From: Micromonosporaceae bacterium KJ-029
GTDB lineage: Bacteria; Actinomycetota; Actinomycetes; Mycobacteriales; Micromonosporaceae
NCBI GenBank assembly: GCA_005402585.1
Contig: BIFP01000068.1
Span: 1-64,000, forward strand
Direction: 5' to 3'
DNA length: 64,000 bases
Within the stretch, counting starts at the first letter, position 1; the number at the start of each line of letters is the position of its first letter. This document shows positions 53,074 through 62,520 of the stretch, piece after piece. Position numbers and translations under genes: made by a program. The notes under the pieces are model-generated. The model was not told the origin of the DNA and searched no databases. It saw only the letters and a program-made list of their open reading frames with translations.

Positions 53074-54375
53074 TCAGCGCCAGCCGACGTCGATGCGGTC
53101 GCCGCGCTCGTCGAAGAAGTGCAGCGCGTCCATGCGTACCGCGACCGCGAGCGGGTGACCGGCGGCGACCGCGGGGTACGGCGCGAGCCGGACCGCCAGT
53201 TCGGCCGGACGGCGATGGTGGCGGCCCGGATCGTGCAGCACGCTGGTCCGACCGCCGCCGGTCGGGGCCTCCTCCGGCTCACCGGCCCGTCCGGTGATCC
53301 GCTGCATCACCTGGCCGAACCGGCGCAGGCCGCGCTGGCCGAGTTGGGCCTCGCCGTCCGTCGGGGCGCCGACCTCGTCGACCACGATCGCGGTGGCGCC
53401 GATGTCGAGGAAGGCCAGCGACTCGTGGCCGTGGTGTTCCAGGTAGCGGATCCGGCCCTGGAGCACGTCACCCTGGAAGTCCGGGGCGACCGGGGTGAGT
53501 GCCTCGGCCCGCATCCCGACCACGATCCGCTCGCCGTGGTAGTGCGCCACCGCCCGGCTGCGGATGTCGTCCCAGGGCAGGTAGAGGGCCTGCTCGCCGA
53601 GGGTGAGGGTGACGTACCGGTCGAGGTGGACGTAGACCGACGCCTCCAGCAGGTTCATCCGAGGGCTGCCGAGGAAGGCGGCGACGTACAGGGTGGCCGG
53701 CCGGCCGTACACCTGGGTCGGCGTGCCGACATCCTGGAGGACGCCCTTGCGCATGATCGCGACCCGGTCGGCCATGGTCAACGCCTCGGCCTGGTCATGG
53801 GTCACGTAGATGGTGGTGACCCCCAGCTCGCGGGTCAGGCCGGAGATCTCCGCCCGCAGCTCGGCACGCAGGCCGCTGTCGAGGTTGGAGAGTGGCTCGT
53901 CCATCAGGAACAGCCCGGGTCGGCGGACGATGGCCCGGCCCATCGCGACCCGCTGCCGCTGTCCGCCGGAGAGTTGGCTGGGCCGCCGGCCCAGCACGTC
54001 GCCGATGCCGAGGGCGCTGGCCACATCGGTGACCCGCTCGCCACGCGGGTTCGGGTCGATCCCGGCCAGCTTGAGCGGGAAGGCGATGTTGTCGCCGACG
54101 GACATGTGTGGATAGAGGGCGAAGTCCTGGAAGACCATCGCGATCTTCCGGTCCCGGGGTGGCAGGTCGTTGGCCAGTTCCCCGTTGAGCATCACCGCGC
54201 CGGTGGTTGGGTCCTCAAGCCCGGCGATCATGCGTAGCACCGTCGACTTGCCACAGCCGGACGGCCCGAGCAGCACCATGAACTCGCCGTCGTTGACATC
54301 GAGGTTGATGCTGTCCACCGCGACGGTGCCGTCCCGGAAGACCTTAGTCACATCCTTGAGCGCGACGGTCGTCAC
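53074..54375 (-). CDS. MsiK/UgpC-type sugar ABC transporter ATPase
   Basis: 433 residues: Walker A GPSGCGKST, signature LSGGQRQRVAMGRAIV, Walker B LFLMDEPLSNLD, H-loop YVTHD. The C-terminal 170 residues are the MalK-type regulatory (TOBE/OB) domain. No permease or binding protein is adjacent, as for Streptomyces MsiK, which energises several sugar importers. GTG 54375 follows GGGGGATGAG; TTG 54390 is possible. Confidence 0.9.
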   Translation of the reverse strand: MTTVALKDVTKVFRDGTVAVDSINLDVNDGEFMVLLGPSGCGKSTVLRMIAGLEDPTTGAVMLNGELANDLPPRDRKIAMVFQDFALYPHMSVGDNIAFPLKLAGIDPNPRGERVTDVASALGIGDVLGRRPSQLSGGQRQRVAMGRAIVRRPGLFLMDEPLSNLDSGLRAELRAEISGLTRELGVTTIYVTHDQAEALTMADRVAIMRKGVLQDVGTPTQVYGRPATLYVAAFLGSPRMNLLEASVYVHLDRYVTLTLGEQALYLPWDDIRSRAVAHYHGERIVVGMRAEALTPVAPDFQGDVLQGRIRYLEHHGHESLAFLDIGATAIVVDEVGAPTDGEAQLGQRGLRRFGQVMQRITGRAGEPEEAPTGGGRTSVLHDPGRHHRRPAELAVRLAPYPAVAAGHPLAVAVRMDALHFFDERGDRIDVGWR

Positions 54376-54523
54376 CGTCTCATCCCCCAACCTTGTCGGC
54401 CGAACCCCGAATGACTGTGACGAGGATCATGGGGTCGGCACATCGGGTAAACGTGCCATGTTCGAATCGTGACAGACGTATTACGTTCCATCGAGTAGCG
54501 GCTATCGCCCGAAACTTCCGACC

Positions 54524-56713
54524 TTAGCCGGGCGTCTCGCCGAGGAAGACCCGACGTACCACCCGGTCAGCGGCGTGCCCGTCCTCCAGCGCGCAGAACC
54601 GCTCCCGGAACCGCGCCCGCGCCCGGCCGGCGACGGGTGCGTCGACCGCGCCGGTACGGAACAGGTGGAGCAGTTCGGCGAAGGTACGCACCACCGGGCC
54701 GGGCGCCTCGGCGGTGATGTCGAAGTAGACACCCCGGGTGAGCCGGTACATGTCCCAGTCCGGCGCGTAGATCACGATCGGCCGGTCCAAAACCGCGTAG
54801 TCGAACATCGCCGACGAGTAGTCGGTGACCAGCACGTCGGCCGCGAGGTAGAGGTCCTCGACCCGGGGGTGGTCGCTGACATCCTGGATCCGCGTCTGAC
54901 CGTCTGGACGGCGTGGCCCCCGGTCCCGGTCGTGGAAGTAGTGGCTGCGCATCAGCAGCAGCCCGGACGGACCGAGCGCGTCGAGGAGACGCTCCGGGTC
55001 GAACGGTGGACGGTAACCGGGCAGGTGCTCCCGGTGCGTCGGGGCGTACAGCACGACCCGTTCGCCGAGGCCGGCGCCGAGTTCCGCGCGCAGCCGGAGC
55101 ACGTCCTCAGTGGTCGCGGTGACCAGCCGGTCGTTGCGCGGGTAGCCCACCTCCAGCGTCGTGTAGGCGGCCGGGTACGCGCGTTCCCACATCTGGGTGG
55201 AGAAGCTGTTCGAGGTGACGCTGAAGTCCCACCGGTCCACCCGGCGCAGCAGCCCGGCGAAGTCCATCCCGACCGCGCCGAGCGGGTAGCGCTGCTGGTC
55301 CAGCCCCATCACCTTCACCGGCGTGCCGTGGTGGGTCTGCACGTGCACCGAGCCCGGCCGTTTACGCACCGAATCCGGAAAGTTGACGTTGTTGATCAGC
55401 CACCGGGCCCGGGCCAGCACCCGGTGGTACGCGGCCGTGCCGGCGACCACGTACTCGACCCCCTCCGGCATGGTGTGCACCCGGTCCCGGCGGACGATCC
55501 ACACCCCCCGGATCCGCGGCGCCAGCCGCCGGGCCGCCTCGTAGATCGCGGCCGGGTTGCAGGCGTAACCGCGGTACCAGTAGGCGGCGTACACCGCGAG
55601 GTCGTCGTCCAGCGGTCGGCGCGACTCGGCCCGGTGGTACTCACGCAGCGCGGCGTCGCGGGTCGCCCGCAGGGTGAACCGGACCGGTGGCACCACCCGG
55701 CGCCGGACCCGGCCGGCGGCCCTTCGGGCGGCCTCGCCCGCCCGGCTCGTGGCCCGCAGGGCGCTGAAGGTCCGCCACCGGCCCGCCGCCACCAGCCGGT
55801 GTTTGAGCCCTTCCACCCCGTCGGGCATCCGGTGGCCGCCCGGTGGCAGCAGGCGGGCGTGTTCGATCGCGACCCGGGCGAAGAAGGTCGGCCGCAACTC
55901 GGGGGCGATCCGGTTGCCGTTGCCGAGCACGGTCAGGTAGTGCCACATCATTCGCTCGAAGATCGCCGACCGCAGTTCCTCGGCCCCGAGCCGGTCCAGT
56001 TCCCGGAACACCCGGTGCCACTGGTCGAAGACCTCGAAATGCCGCTCGCCCTGGGTCTTCGTGATCGCCCCCGCCCGCCGCTGCCGGTAGTTGACGCAGA
56101 CCACGTCGAGTACGCCGATCCGGTCGGCGGCCAGCAGCGCCGGGTAGCTGAACGAGACGTCCTCGTACCAGCCGGGGGCGAAGCGCAGCCCGACGTCGGC
56201 CAGGAACTGCCGGCGGAGCAGCCGGTTCCAGGCGGTGTGCAGCAGGTCCAGGGTCTCCGGCCGGTCGCGCAGCCGGAAGGTGACCGGCCCGGGCGGCTCC
56301 GGGAAGACCTCCTCCATCGCGCTACGGGTCACCGTGTCGTCCCAGTGCGCCCGTACGTGGTCGACGACCAGCACGTCCGGCCGGGTCGCCCGCAGCCGGG
56401 CGGCGACCTCGGCGAGGCAGTCCGGAGTGAGCCAGTCGTCCCCGTCGACGAACCAGACGTACTCGCCGACGGCTCGGTCCAGCCCGACGTTGCGGGCCGG
56501 GCCGAGCCCGACGTTCTGATCCAGCCGGACCGCCCGCACCCGGTCGTCGCGGGCCGCGTACTCGTCGAGGATGTCGCCACTGCCGTCGGGCGAGCAGTCG
56601 TCGACCCCGATCACCTCGATGTCGGCCACCGGCTGACCGAGGATCGAGTCCAGGCACTCCCGCAGGTAGCCCTGCACGCGGAAGGCCGGGACGACGAAGC
56701 TGATCAGCGTCAT
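54524..56713 (-). CDS. GT2 glycosyltransferase fused to CDP-glycerol glycerophosphotransferase (TagF-like)
   Basis: 729 residues. Residues 1-about 330 are a GT2/GT-A domain (ISFVVPAFRVQGYLRECLDS, VWFVDGDDWLTPDCL). Residues about 380-725 are a CDP-glycerol:poly(glycerophosphate) transferase domain (HVQTHHGTPVKVMGLD, VLYAPTHREH, VLVTDYSSAMFDYAVLDRPI). Such fusions assemble teichoic-acid-like phosphopolyols at the inner membrane face. Downstream of the CDP-alcohol transferase and TagGH-type exporter in the same direction. Confidence 0.9.
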   Translation of the reverse strand: MTLISFVVPAFRVQGYLRECLDSILGQPVADIEVIGVDDCSPDGSGDILDEYAARDDRVRAVRLDQNVGLGPARNVGLDRAVGEYVWFVDGDDWLTPDCLAEVAARLRATRPDVLVVDHVRAHWDDTVTRSAMEEVFPEPPGPVTFRLRDRPETLDLLHTAWNRLLRRQFLADVGLRFAPGWYEDVSFSYPALLAADRIGVLDVVCVNYRQRRAGAITKTQGERHFEVFDQWHRVFRELDRLGAEELRSAIFERMMWHYLTVLGNGNRIAPELRPTFFARVAIEHARLLPPGGHRMPDGVEGLKHRLVAAGRWRTFSALRATSRAGEAARRAAGRVRRRVVPPVRFTLRATRDAALREYHRAESRRPLDDDLAVYAAYWYRGYACNPAAIYEAARRLAPRIRGVWIVRRDRVHTMPEGVEYVVAGTAAYHRVLARARWLINNVNFPDSVRKRPGSVHVQTHHGTPVKVMGLDQQRYPLGAVGMDFAGLLRRVDRWDFSVTSNSFSTQMWERAYPAAYTTLEVGYPRNDRLVTATTEDVLRLRAELGAGLGERVVLYAPTHREHLPGYRPPFDPERLLDALGPSGLLLMRSHYFHDRDRGPRRPDGQTRIQDVSDHPRVEDLYLAADVLVTDYSSAMFDYAVLDRPIVIYAPDWDMYRLTRGVYFDITAEAPGPVVRTFAELLHLFRTGAVDAPVAGRARARFRERFCALEDGHAADRVVRRVFLGETPG

Positions 56714-56728
56714 CGTCCCGGCCCCCCG

Positions 56729-58789
56729 TCAGCCCGTCGCGCGGCCTCCCGTACCCGCCGGCACCGCCGGCACCCGCGCGGCACGGGCCGGCCGGACGAA
56801 CCAGGCCAGCACCACGCTCGCCACGAACAGCACCAGAAGGTAGATACCGAGTGTAGCCAGGCCAATACTCACGAATCCGGCAATCGCCGCCAGCGCCAGC
56901 AACACCGAGCGCCCCTCCCAGCCGAGGGTGGCGGCGTGCAGCGGCGGTGCCGCCTGCCGCTTCTCCAGCCGGGCCACGAGGTCGTAGTGGTGCACGGTGA
57001 GCACGAAGACGTACCCGAAGATCAGCCAGGCCGGCGCCCCGCCGATCAACCCGACCGCGATGGCGAACAGGTACTCGGCGGCCCGCAGCGCGGCCGGCAC
57101 CAGCCAGTCCAGCGGCCCGTTGTGCGCCGCCCCGGCCCCGGCCGCACCGACCAGCAGCACCAGCAACACCGCCAGCACCGCAACCGGCAACGCCGCCGGC
57201 AGAGCCGTCCACCGCCACCAGTCCACCGAATCGATCTCGCTGGCCGCGCCGGAGGCCCCGAGCAGTTCCACGGTCGGAGCGGGCAGGCGGAACACCAGCC
57301 CGGCCAGCAACAGCAGCGCCGCGCCGAGCGCCGCGACCACGGCGAGCACCAGCGGCCCCGGACGACGCAGCACCGGCAGCCGCGCGGCCAGCGGGCCGTC
57401 GTCGCGGTGCAGGGTCGCGTCGACCGTGTCCAGCACCGGCACCCACATCCAGCGGGCCCGCAGCGTACGCAGCGCACCGGTGTACGCGAACGCCAGCACG
57501 CCCCAGGTCAGCACCGCGAGCAGGGCGATCCGCTGATCGAACAGCGCCGCCGCCAGCGCAATCAGCGCCCACCGCTCCCCAATCGGGAAGACCACCGTCC
57601 GCTTGAGCCAGTACGACACCGATCCCGAGTCGGCCTGCACCCGGTTCGACGCGGCGTTCAGCCGGTCGCCGATGCCGCCGCCCCCGCCGGTGCCCCCGGT
57701 CTTCGGCCGCCGCGCCGCCTCGTCGTGCAGTACGCCGTACCACGCGTCGGTCATGTGCCGCACGGTCTGCAACGTCATCGCGGCGATGGCCAGCGCCCAG
57801 CCATACCGGAACCCGGCCGCCGTGGCGCCCCACCCGAGGCCGGCGTAGACCAGGTACTCCTTGGCCCGGTCGGCCATGGTGTCCAGCCAGCCGCCCCAGG
57901 CGCTGAAGTTGCGGGTGTAGCGGGCCAGTTGGCCGTCCACGCAGTCCAGCACGAACCCGAGGTACAGCAGGACCGCGCCGGCCACCAACAGCGGCCGGCC
58001 GCCGGTGGCGAACAGCGCTGCGGCGGCCACCGCGAACGCCACCGACAGCATGGTCACCGCCGTCGGGCTCAGCCCCAGCTTGGCGCAGACCTTCGTGACC
58101 TGCGGCGACCAGGTGCTGACGAAGTACGTGGTGAAGAAGTCGTCCTTCTCCTTCACCGAGAGCCGCAGCTCGGCCCGGTCCTCGTCCACGGCGGCCACCG
58201 CCGCCTCGGCTCCGGCCAGCCCGGTCGCGTCGTTCACCCGGTGGGCGACCAGCAGGCGTACCCGGTGGGCGAAGACCAGCGCACTCTGCGCGGTGAGCTC
58301 GGCGAAGACCTGGTCCACGACCGGACCGGCCGTCCTGCTCGCGCCCGCCGTCGCGGCCCGGGCGGCGGCGACCAGCGCCGGCACGTCGTCCCGGCCGACC
58401 CGCAACGCGCCGCCGAAGATGCCGGTGGCCTCCCCGTCCAGCCGCTCGGGCGGACCGGCGTCGACCACCTGGCCGCGCTCCTCGCGTACCGCCGTGCGTC
58501 CGCCGGTCGGCGGGTCGGTGAGCACCAACGCCACCGTCGCGCCGACCGGGCTGGTCACCAGATGCCGCAGTACGGCGGTGTGGGCAACCAGGTCGGCGCC
58601 GCTGAGCACCACCGGCCCGTCGGCCTGTCCGGCCAACTCGGCCAGCTCGTCGAGGTCGGCGGCGACCCGCACCTCGGGTACGCCGGCCCGGCGCCACTGG
58701 GCGGCCAGCCGGTCGGCCAGCGCCTCGCCGGTGCCCGTCGGCAGGCCCGCGGCCGGCGCCCCGGCGGCGAGCACGATCGCGAGGGTCAC
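56729..58789 (-). CDS. DUF5941-type CDP-alcohol phosphatidyltransferase with N-terminal nucleotidyltransferase-like domain
   Basis: 686 residues. Residues 1-about 200 resemble a nucleotidyltransferase (LAIVLAAGAP...) but lack the usual GxGxR...PK residues, so may be inactive. A CDP-alcohol transferase domain follows with the complete motif D-x2-D-G-x2-A-R-x8-G-x3-D-x3-D (DCVDGQLAR, then WLDTMAD). About ten transmembrane helices extend to the C-terminus. It probably joins a CDP-activated polyol or inositol phosphate to a lipid or polymer. GTG 58789 overlaps the ABC ATPase stop. Confidence 0.85.
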   Translation of the reverse strand: MTLAIVLAAGAPAAGLPTGTGEALADRLAAQWRRAGVPEVRVAADLDELAELAGQADGPVVLSGADLVAHTAVLRHLVTSPVGATVALVLTDPPTGGRTAVREERGQVVDAGPPERLDGEATGIFGGALRVGRDDVPALVAAARAATAGASRTAGPVVDQVFAELTAQSALVFAHRVRLLVAHRVNDATGLAGAEAAVAAVDEDRAELRLSVKEKDDFFTTYFVSTWSPQVTKVCAKLGLSPTAVTMLSVAFAVAAAALFATGGRPLLVAGAVLLYLGFVLDCVDGQLARYTRNFSAWGGWLDTMADRAKEYLVYAGLGWGATAAGFRYGWALAIAAMTLQTVRHMTDAWYGVLHDEAARRPKTGGTGGGGGIGDRLNAASNRVQADSGSVSYWLKRTVVFPIGERWALIALAAALFDQRIALLAVLTWGVLAFAYTGALRTLRARWMWVPVLDTVDATLHRDDGPLAARLPVLRRPGPLVLAVVAALGAALLLLAGLVFRLPAPTVELLGASGAASEIDSVDWWRWTALPAALPVAVLAVLLVLLVGAAGAGAAHNGPLDWLVPAALRAAEYLFAIAVGLIGGAPAWLIFGYVFVLTVHHYDLVARLEKRQAAPPLHAATLGWEGRSVLLALAAIAGFVSIGLATLGIYLLVLFVASVVLAWFVRPARAARVPAVPAGTGGRATG

Positions 58790-59532
58790 CGGGGAACCGC
58801 GTCGTGGTACGCGGCCAGCGCCTCGGCGATCGTGCCGTCGACACTCAGCCGGCCCGCGTCGAGGAACAGCCCTCGACGGCAGAACCGGGTCAGGTCCTTT
58901 TCGTTGTGTGACACCAGCACCAGAGTGCGCCCCTCCCCGAGCAGACGGTCGATGGTCGTGTAGCACTTCGCGCGGAACTCCGCGTCCCCGACCGCCGTCA
59001 CCTCGTCCATCAGCAGGATCGGGTGCGGCAGGTGGGAGATGATCGCGAACCCGAGCCGGACTTTCATGCCGGACGAGTAGTGCCGTACCGAGGTGTCGAT
59101 GGCCCGCTCCACCTGCTCGCCGGCGAACGAGACGATCTCGTCGAAGTGCCGCTTCAGGTAGCCCGTCGACAGCCCGTGCAGGCCGCCCACCAGGTAGAGG
59201 TTCTCCCGCCCGGTCAGGTCGTTGGAGAAGCCGGCGGACAGCTCCAGCAGCGGCGCGACCTCGCCGCGAACTCTGATCCGGCCCTCGTCGGGGATCAACA
59301 CCCCGGCGATCAGCCGCAGCAGGGTGCTCTTGCCGGTGCCGTTCCGCCCGATCACCCCGAGGGCCTCGCCGGCCTCGATCGAGAAGGACACGTCGCGCAG
59401 GGGCCAGAACTGGCCGTCGGAGGCGTTCCGCGAACCCCGATGGATGAACAGCTCCCGCAGCCGCAGCTGCCGGCGGCGGTTGCGGACGAACCGGATGCCG
59501 AGGCCCTCCGCCTCGATGATCGCCTCAGCCAT
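58786..59532 (-). CDS. TagH-type ABC polysaccharide exporter, ATPase
   Basis: 248 residues: Walker A GRNGTGKST, signature region YSSGMKVRLGFAI, Walker B ILLMDEVTAVGD. YSSGMKxRL and the VGD after Walker B are hallmarks of teichoic-acid and O-antigen exporters (TagH, Wzt, RfbE). Starts at the stop of the permease (1-nt overlap). Confidence 0.93.
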   Translation of the reverse strand: MAEAIIEAEGLGIRFVRNRRRQLRLRELFIHRGSRNASDGQFWPLRDVSFSIEAGEALGVIGRNGTGKSTLLRLIAGVLIPDEGRIRVRGEVAPLLELSAGFSNDLTGRENLYLVGGLHGLSTGYLKRHFDEIVSFAGEQVERAIDTSVRHYSSGMKVRLGFAIISHLPHPILLMDEVTAVGDAEFRAKCYTTIDRLLGEGRTLVLVSHNEKDLTRFCRRGLFLDAGRLSVDGTIAEALAAYHDAVPR

Positions 59533-60359
59533 CAGAGTTCCTTGAGCAGGGCGGGTTCAAGCCGGCGGAACGCCCACCAGCCGACGACGAGCAGCAGCAG
59601 GCTGCCACCGATGGTGGTGGCGAGCAGCCGGGCGTCCGGGAACTCGTCCGGGTACCACACCGAGTGGTGCAGCTGGAAGATGCCGACCAGCGGGTTGAGT
59701 TCGTAGCCCAGCTTGAGCCAGCCGGGCAGGCCGGAGCCGCGGACCAGGCTCAGCGGATAGATGATCGGCGTGGCGTAGAACAGCACCCGGATGATCAGGC
59801 GCATGAACCGCTCCACGTCGCGCATCAGCACGTTGAGCGCCGACAACAGCAGCGCCAGCCCGATCAGCAGGGTGAACTGCACCAGCACCGCGAGGGGCAG
59901 GGCCAGCAGCGACCAGCCGGGCTCGATCCGGCCGTTGCTCGCGTACCAGGCCGCGATGCCGGCCAGGATCGGCAGGCCGGCGGCGTACTCCGCGAAGCGG
60001 CCGGCGACCCGGCCGATCGGGAAGACCTGCCGGGGCATGTTCATCGTGGTGATCAGCCGGGACTGGCCGGTCAGCGCGTTGGTCGCCTCGCTCAGCGCCG
60101 AACTGGTCCACATCCAGGCGAAGATCCCGGTGATCAGGAACAGCGGGTACGACCCGGCGGCCTCACCGAGGTGCCGGTTGGTGTCGCGGGAGTAGAGGAC
60201 GCCGAAGACGAACCAGTAGATCGCCCCCATGCCCAGCGGCTCGATCAGCGACCAGAGGTAACCCAGCACCGACTGCTGGTATTTGACCGCGAGGTCGCGC
60301 CGGACCAGGATGCGCAGCGCGTTGCGGTGCGACCACAACGCCCCGACGCCAGAGGTCAC
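59532..60359 (-). CDS. TagG-type ABC polysaccharide exporter, permease
   Basis: 275 residues and six transmembrane helices of the ABC-2 polyol-phosphate/polysaccharide class (RRDLAVKYQQSVLGYLWSLI at the N-terminus; ALNVLMRDVERFMRLII). First gene of the cluster: exporter permease, ATPase, CDP-alcohol transferase, GT2-TagF. Flips the finished polymer across the membrane. Confidence 0.92.
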   Translation of the reverse strand: MTSGVGALWSHRNALRILVRRDLAVKYQQSVLGYLWSLIEPLGMGAIYWFVFGVLYSRDTNRHLGEAAGSYPLFLITGIFAWMWTSSALSEATNALTGQSRLITTMNMPRQVFPIGRVAGRFAEYAAGLPILAGIAAWYASNGRIEPGWSLLALPLAVLVQFTLLIGLALLLSALNVLMRDVERFMRLIIRVLFYATPIIYPLSLVRGSGLPGWLKLGYELNPLVGIFQLHHSVWYPDEFPDARLLATTIGGSLLLLVVGWWAFRRLEPALLKEL

Positions 60360-60430
60360 CGCCGTCTCCCGCCTCCTGAAACGGACGACAGGTTAGCAGC
60401 CGGTGAACGTTGTCCGGTCGAGCCGTACGC

Positions 60431-61864
60431 TCAGCACTCGATCACGTTGACGGCCAGCCCGCCGCGCGCCGTCTCCTTGTACTTGACCTTCATGTCGGCG
60501 CCGGTCTCGCGCATGGTCTTGATGACCTTGTCGAGCGAAACCGCGTGCACCCCGTCGCCGCGCAGCGCGAGCCGGGCGGCGGTGATCGCCTTGATGCTAG
60601 CCACCGCGTTGCGCTCGATGCAGGGTATCTGCACCAGGCCGCCCACCGGGTCACAGGTCAGCCCGAGATTGTGCTCCATGCCGATCTCGGCGGCGTTCTC
60701 CACCTGCGCGGGCGTGCCACCCAGCGCCTCGGCCAGCCCGGCGGCGGCCATCGAGCAGGCCGAGCCGACCTCGCCCTGGCAGCCCACCTCGGCCCCGGAG
60801 ATCGAGGCGTTCTCCTTGAACAGCACCCCGATCGCGCCGGCCGCCAGCAGGAACCGCACCACCCCCTCGTCCGAGGCCCCGGGCACGAACCGCGTGTAGT
60901 AGTGCAGCACCGCCGGGATGATCCCGGCCGCCCCGTTGGTCGGCGCGGTCACCACACGGCCACCGGCCGCGTTCTCCTCGTTGACGGCCAGCGCGAACAG
61001 CGTCACCCAGTCCATCACGTGCAGCGGATCCCCGGGCCTGCCGCGCCCGGAGCCGCCGGGGCTCACGGTGTCCACGGATCCGGCGGGGCTCACGGTGTGT
61101 GCGGCCTCCGCCTCCAGGCTGCGTCGCAGCTCGGCGGCGCGGCGACGCACTTTCAGCCCACCGGGCAGCGTGCCGTCGCGGGTGCAGCCGCGCTCGACGC
61201 ACTCCCGCATCACCCGCCAGATGTCCAGCAGACCGGCCCGCACGTCCGCCTCGGCCCGCCAGGACAGCTCGTTGGCGAGCATCACCTCGCTGATGGACAG
61301 CCCGGTCTCGGCGGTCACGTCGAGTAGTTGGGCGCCGGTCAGGAACGGGTACCGCACCCGGGTGCTGTCCGGCTTGATCCGATCCGCCCCGGCCGCGGCC
61401 TCGTCGACCACGAACCCGCCGCCGACCGAGTAGTAGGTACGCGTCCTGACCTCGGCCCCGGCGTTGTCGTACGCCGCGAAGATCATCCCGTTCGGGTGGT
61501 ACGGGAGCGACCGGCGGCGGTGCAGGACCAGATCCCGGTCCGGGTCGAAGTCGATCTCGTGCGTGTCGAGCAGGGCCAGCCGCCGCTCCGCCCGGATGCC
61601 GGCCACCCGCGCCTCGACGCTGTCGGTGTCGACCGTCTCCGGAGCCTCGCCCGTCAGGCCGAGCAGCACCGCGCGGTCGCTGCCGTGACCGTGCCCCGTG
61701 GCGCCGAGCGAACCGTACAACTCCGCCCGCACCCGGGCGACGTCGGTGAGCAGTCCGTCGGCCTTGAGCCCGGCGACGAACGTACGCGCCGCCCGCATCG
61801 GCCCCACGGTGTGCGAGCTGGACGGCCCGATGCCCACGCTGAAAAGGTCGAACACACTGATCAT
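60431..61864 (-). CDS. sdaA: L-serine ammonia-lyase (iron-sulfur)
   Basis: 477 residues, single-chain type: the beta domain at the N-terminus (VGIGPSSSHTVGPMRA) and alpha domain (NASISGAEVGCQGEVGSACS; LTCDPVGGLVQIPCIERN). The cysteines that bind the [4Fe-4S] cluster are present, and the C-terminal NVIEC tail Cys can enter the active site. Converts L-serine to pyruvate and ammonia. A 27-bp tandem repeat (61053-61098) adds a Ser/Gly/Val loop between domains. ATG 61864. Confidence 0.95.
   Translation of the reverse strand: MISVFDLFSVGIGPSSSHTVGPMRAARTFVAGLKADGLLTDVARVRAELYGSLGATGHGHGSDRAVLLGLTGEAPETVDTDSVEARVAGIRAERRLALLDTHEIDFDPDRDLVLHRRRSLPYHPNGMIFAAYDNAGAEVRTRTYYSVGGGFVVDEAAAGADRIKPDSTRVRYPFLTGAQLLDVTAETGLSISEVMLANELSWRAEADVRAGLLDIWRVMRECVERGCTRDGTLPGGLKVRRRAAELRRSLEAEAAHTVSPAGSVDTVSPGGSGRGRPGDPLHVMDWVTLFALAVNEENAAGGRVVTAPTNGAAGIIPAVLHYYTRFVPGASDEGVVRFLLAAGAIGVLFKENASISGAEVGCQGEVGSACSMAAAGLAEALGGTPAQVENAAEIGMEHNLGLTCDPVGGLVQIPCIERNAVASIKAITAARLALRGDGVHAVSLDKVIKTMRETGADMKVKYKETARGGLAVNVIEC
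61053..61098. repeat. 27-bp tandem repeat inside sdaA
   Basis: Two units of ccgscggggctcacggtgt start at 61053 and 61080. In frame they encode two TVSPxGSxx units, so copy-number change would not break the gene. Confidence 0.7.
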
Positions 61865-62010
61865 GACTGCACTTCCTCGCCGTCGCCGGTGTCGCCGGTC
61901 AGCGGCCGATCCGATCGTGGCCGCCCTCGGTGTGGCCCGGCCATGGCACGCCCAGGCTAAGGACGCCCAACCTGCCAAGCCTACCCCTCCCCCTCACCCC
62001 ACCTCGCCGT

Positions 62011-62081
62011 CGATCATGCAGTTGTGGTGGGCGGTTAGACCCCATAAACCCCTTATGCGGGGCACCACAACTCCATGATCG
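62011..62081. repeat. intergenic palindromic repeat, copy 2
   Basis: Same two 19-nt arms as copy 1 (62011-62029 and 62063-62081), with the same single mismatch and a 33-nt spacer of different sequence. It lies in the 394-bp gap between sdaA and the PspC gene, which otherwise holds only the G-rich tract. Confidence 0.85.
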
Positions 62082-62091
62082 GCGTGGTCGA

Positions 62092-62136
62092 GGGGCGGGG
62101 TGGGGGGTTGTTTCCGGGAGGGGGGTGGGGTGGGGG
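62092..62136 (+). other. G-quadruplex-capable G-run tract
   Basis: GGGGCGGGGTGGGGGG (62092-62107) and, after eight bases, GGGAGGGGGGTGGGGTGGGGG (62116-62136) on the plus strand give more than enough G-runs for a quadruplex. It begins 11 bp after palindrome copy 2, as a shorter G tract does after copy 1. Confidence 0.7.
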
Positions 62137-62258
62137 CACGGGGAACTACCTACGGGTGGGCGGGGTGGGGTTCGTTCTCGGGGCCGAGGGCAGGGGGCTC
62201 AGCCGTTCGTAGCGTTGATCGCAGGAGCGGCGGAGCGCCGCGGAGGGGAAGTACCACG

Positions 62259-62465
62259 ATGAGTCGCACACTCGTCCGGCCCCGGCAGGGGCGCATGTTC
62301 GTCGGGGTCTGCGCCGGCCTGGCCCAGCGGTTCGGCATCTCGGCCGGGCTCGTCCGGCTGCTGTTCCTGCTGTCGCTGCTGCTGCCCGGCACCCAGGTGG
62401 TCATCTACCTGGCGCTCTGGATCATCATGCCCAACGAGGACCGCTACCTCATCCACGGCCGCTGA
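62259..62465 (+). CDS. PspC domain membrane protein
   Basis: 68 residues: RPRQGRMFVGVCAGLAQRFG and VRLLFLLSLLLPGTQVVIYL, the PspC domain with an amphipathic helix and one transmembrane helix, ending in IMPNED. GGAGGGGA lies 9 nt before the ATG. Probably a membrane-stress or envelope protein. Confidence 0.92.
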   Translation: MSRTLVRPRQGRMFVGVCAGLAQRFGISAGLVRLLFLLSLLLPGTQVVIYLALWIIMPNEDRYLIHGR

Positions 62466-62520
62466 CCGCGCCACCCGGCTGACCCGCCCGGTCACCGCGT
62501 GCCGGCGGGCCGGTCGCGGG

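Noticed and set aside
54575..58963. A 1462-codon open frame on the plus strand opposite the GT2-TagF and CDP-alcohol transferase genes
   Set aside because: The opposite strand encodes clear conserved domains; this frame is a by-product of GC-rich codon positions and has only low-complexity Arg/Gly/Pro/His text.
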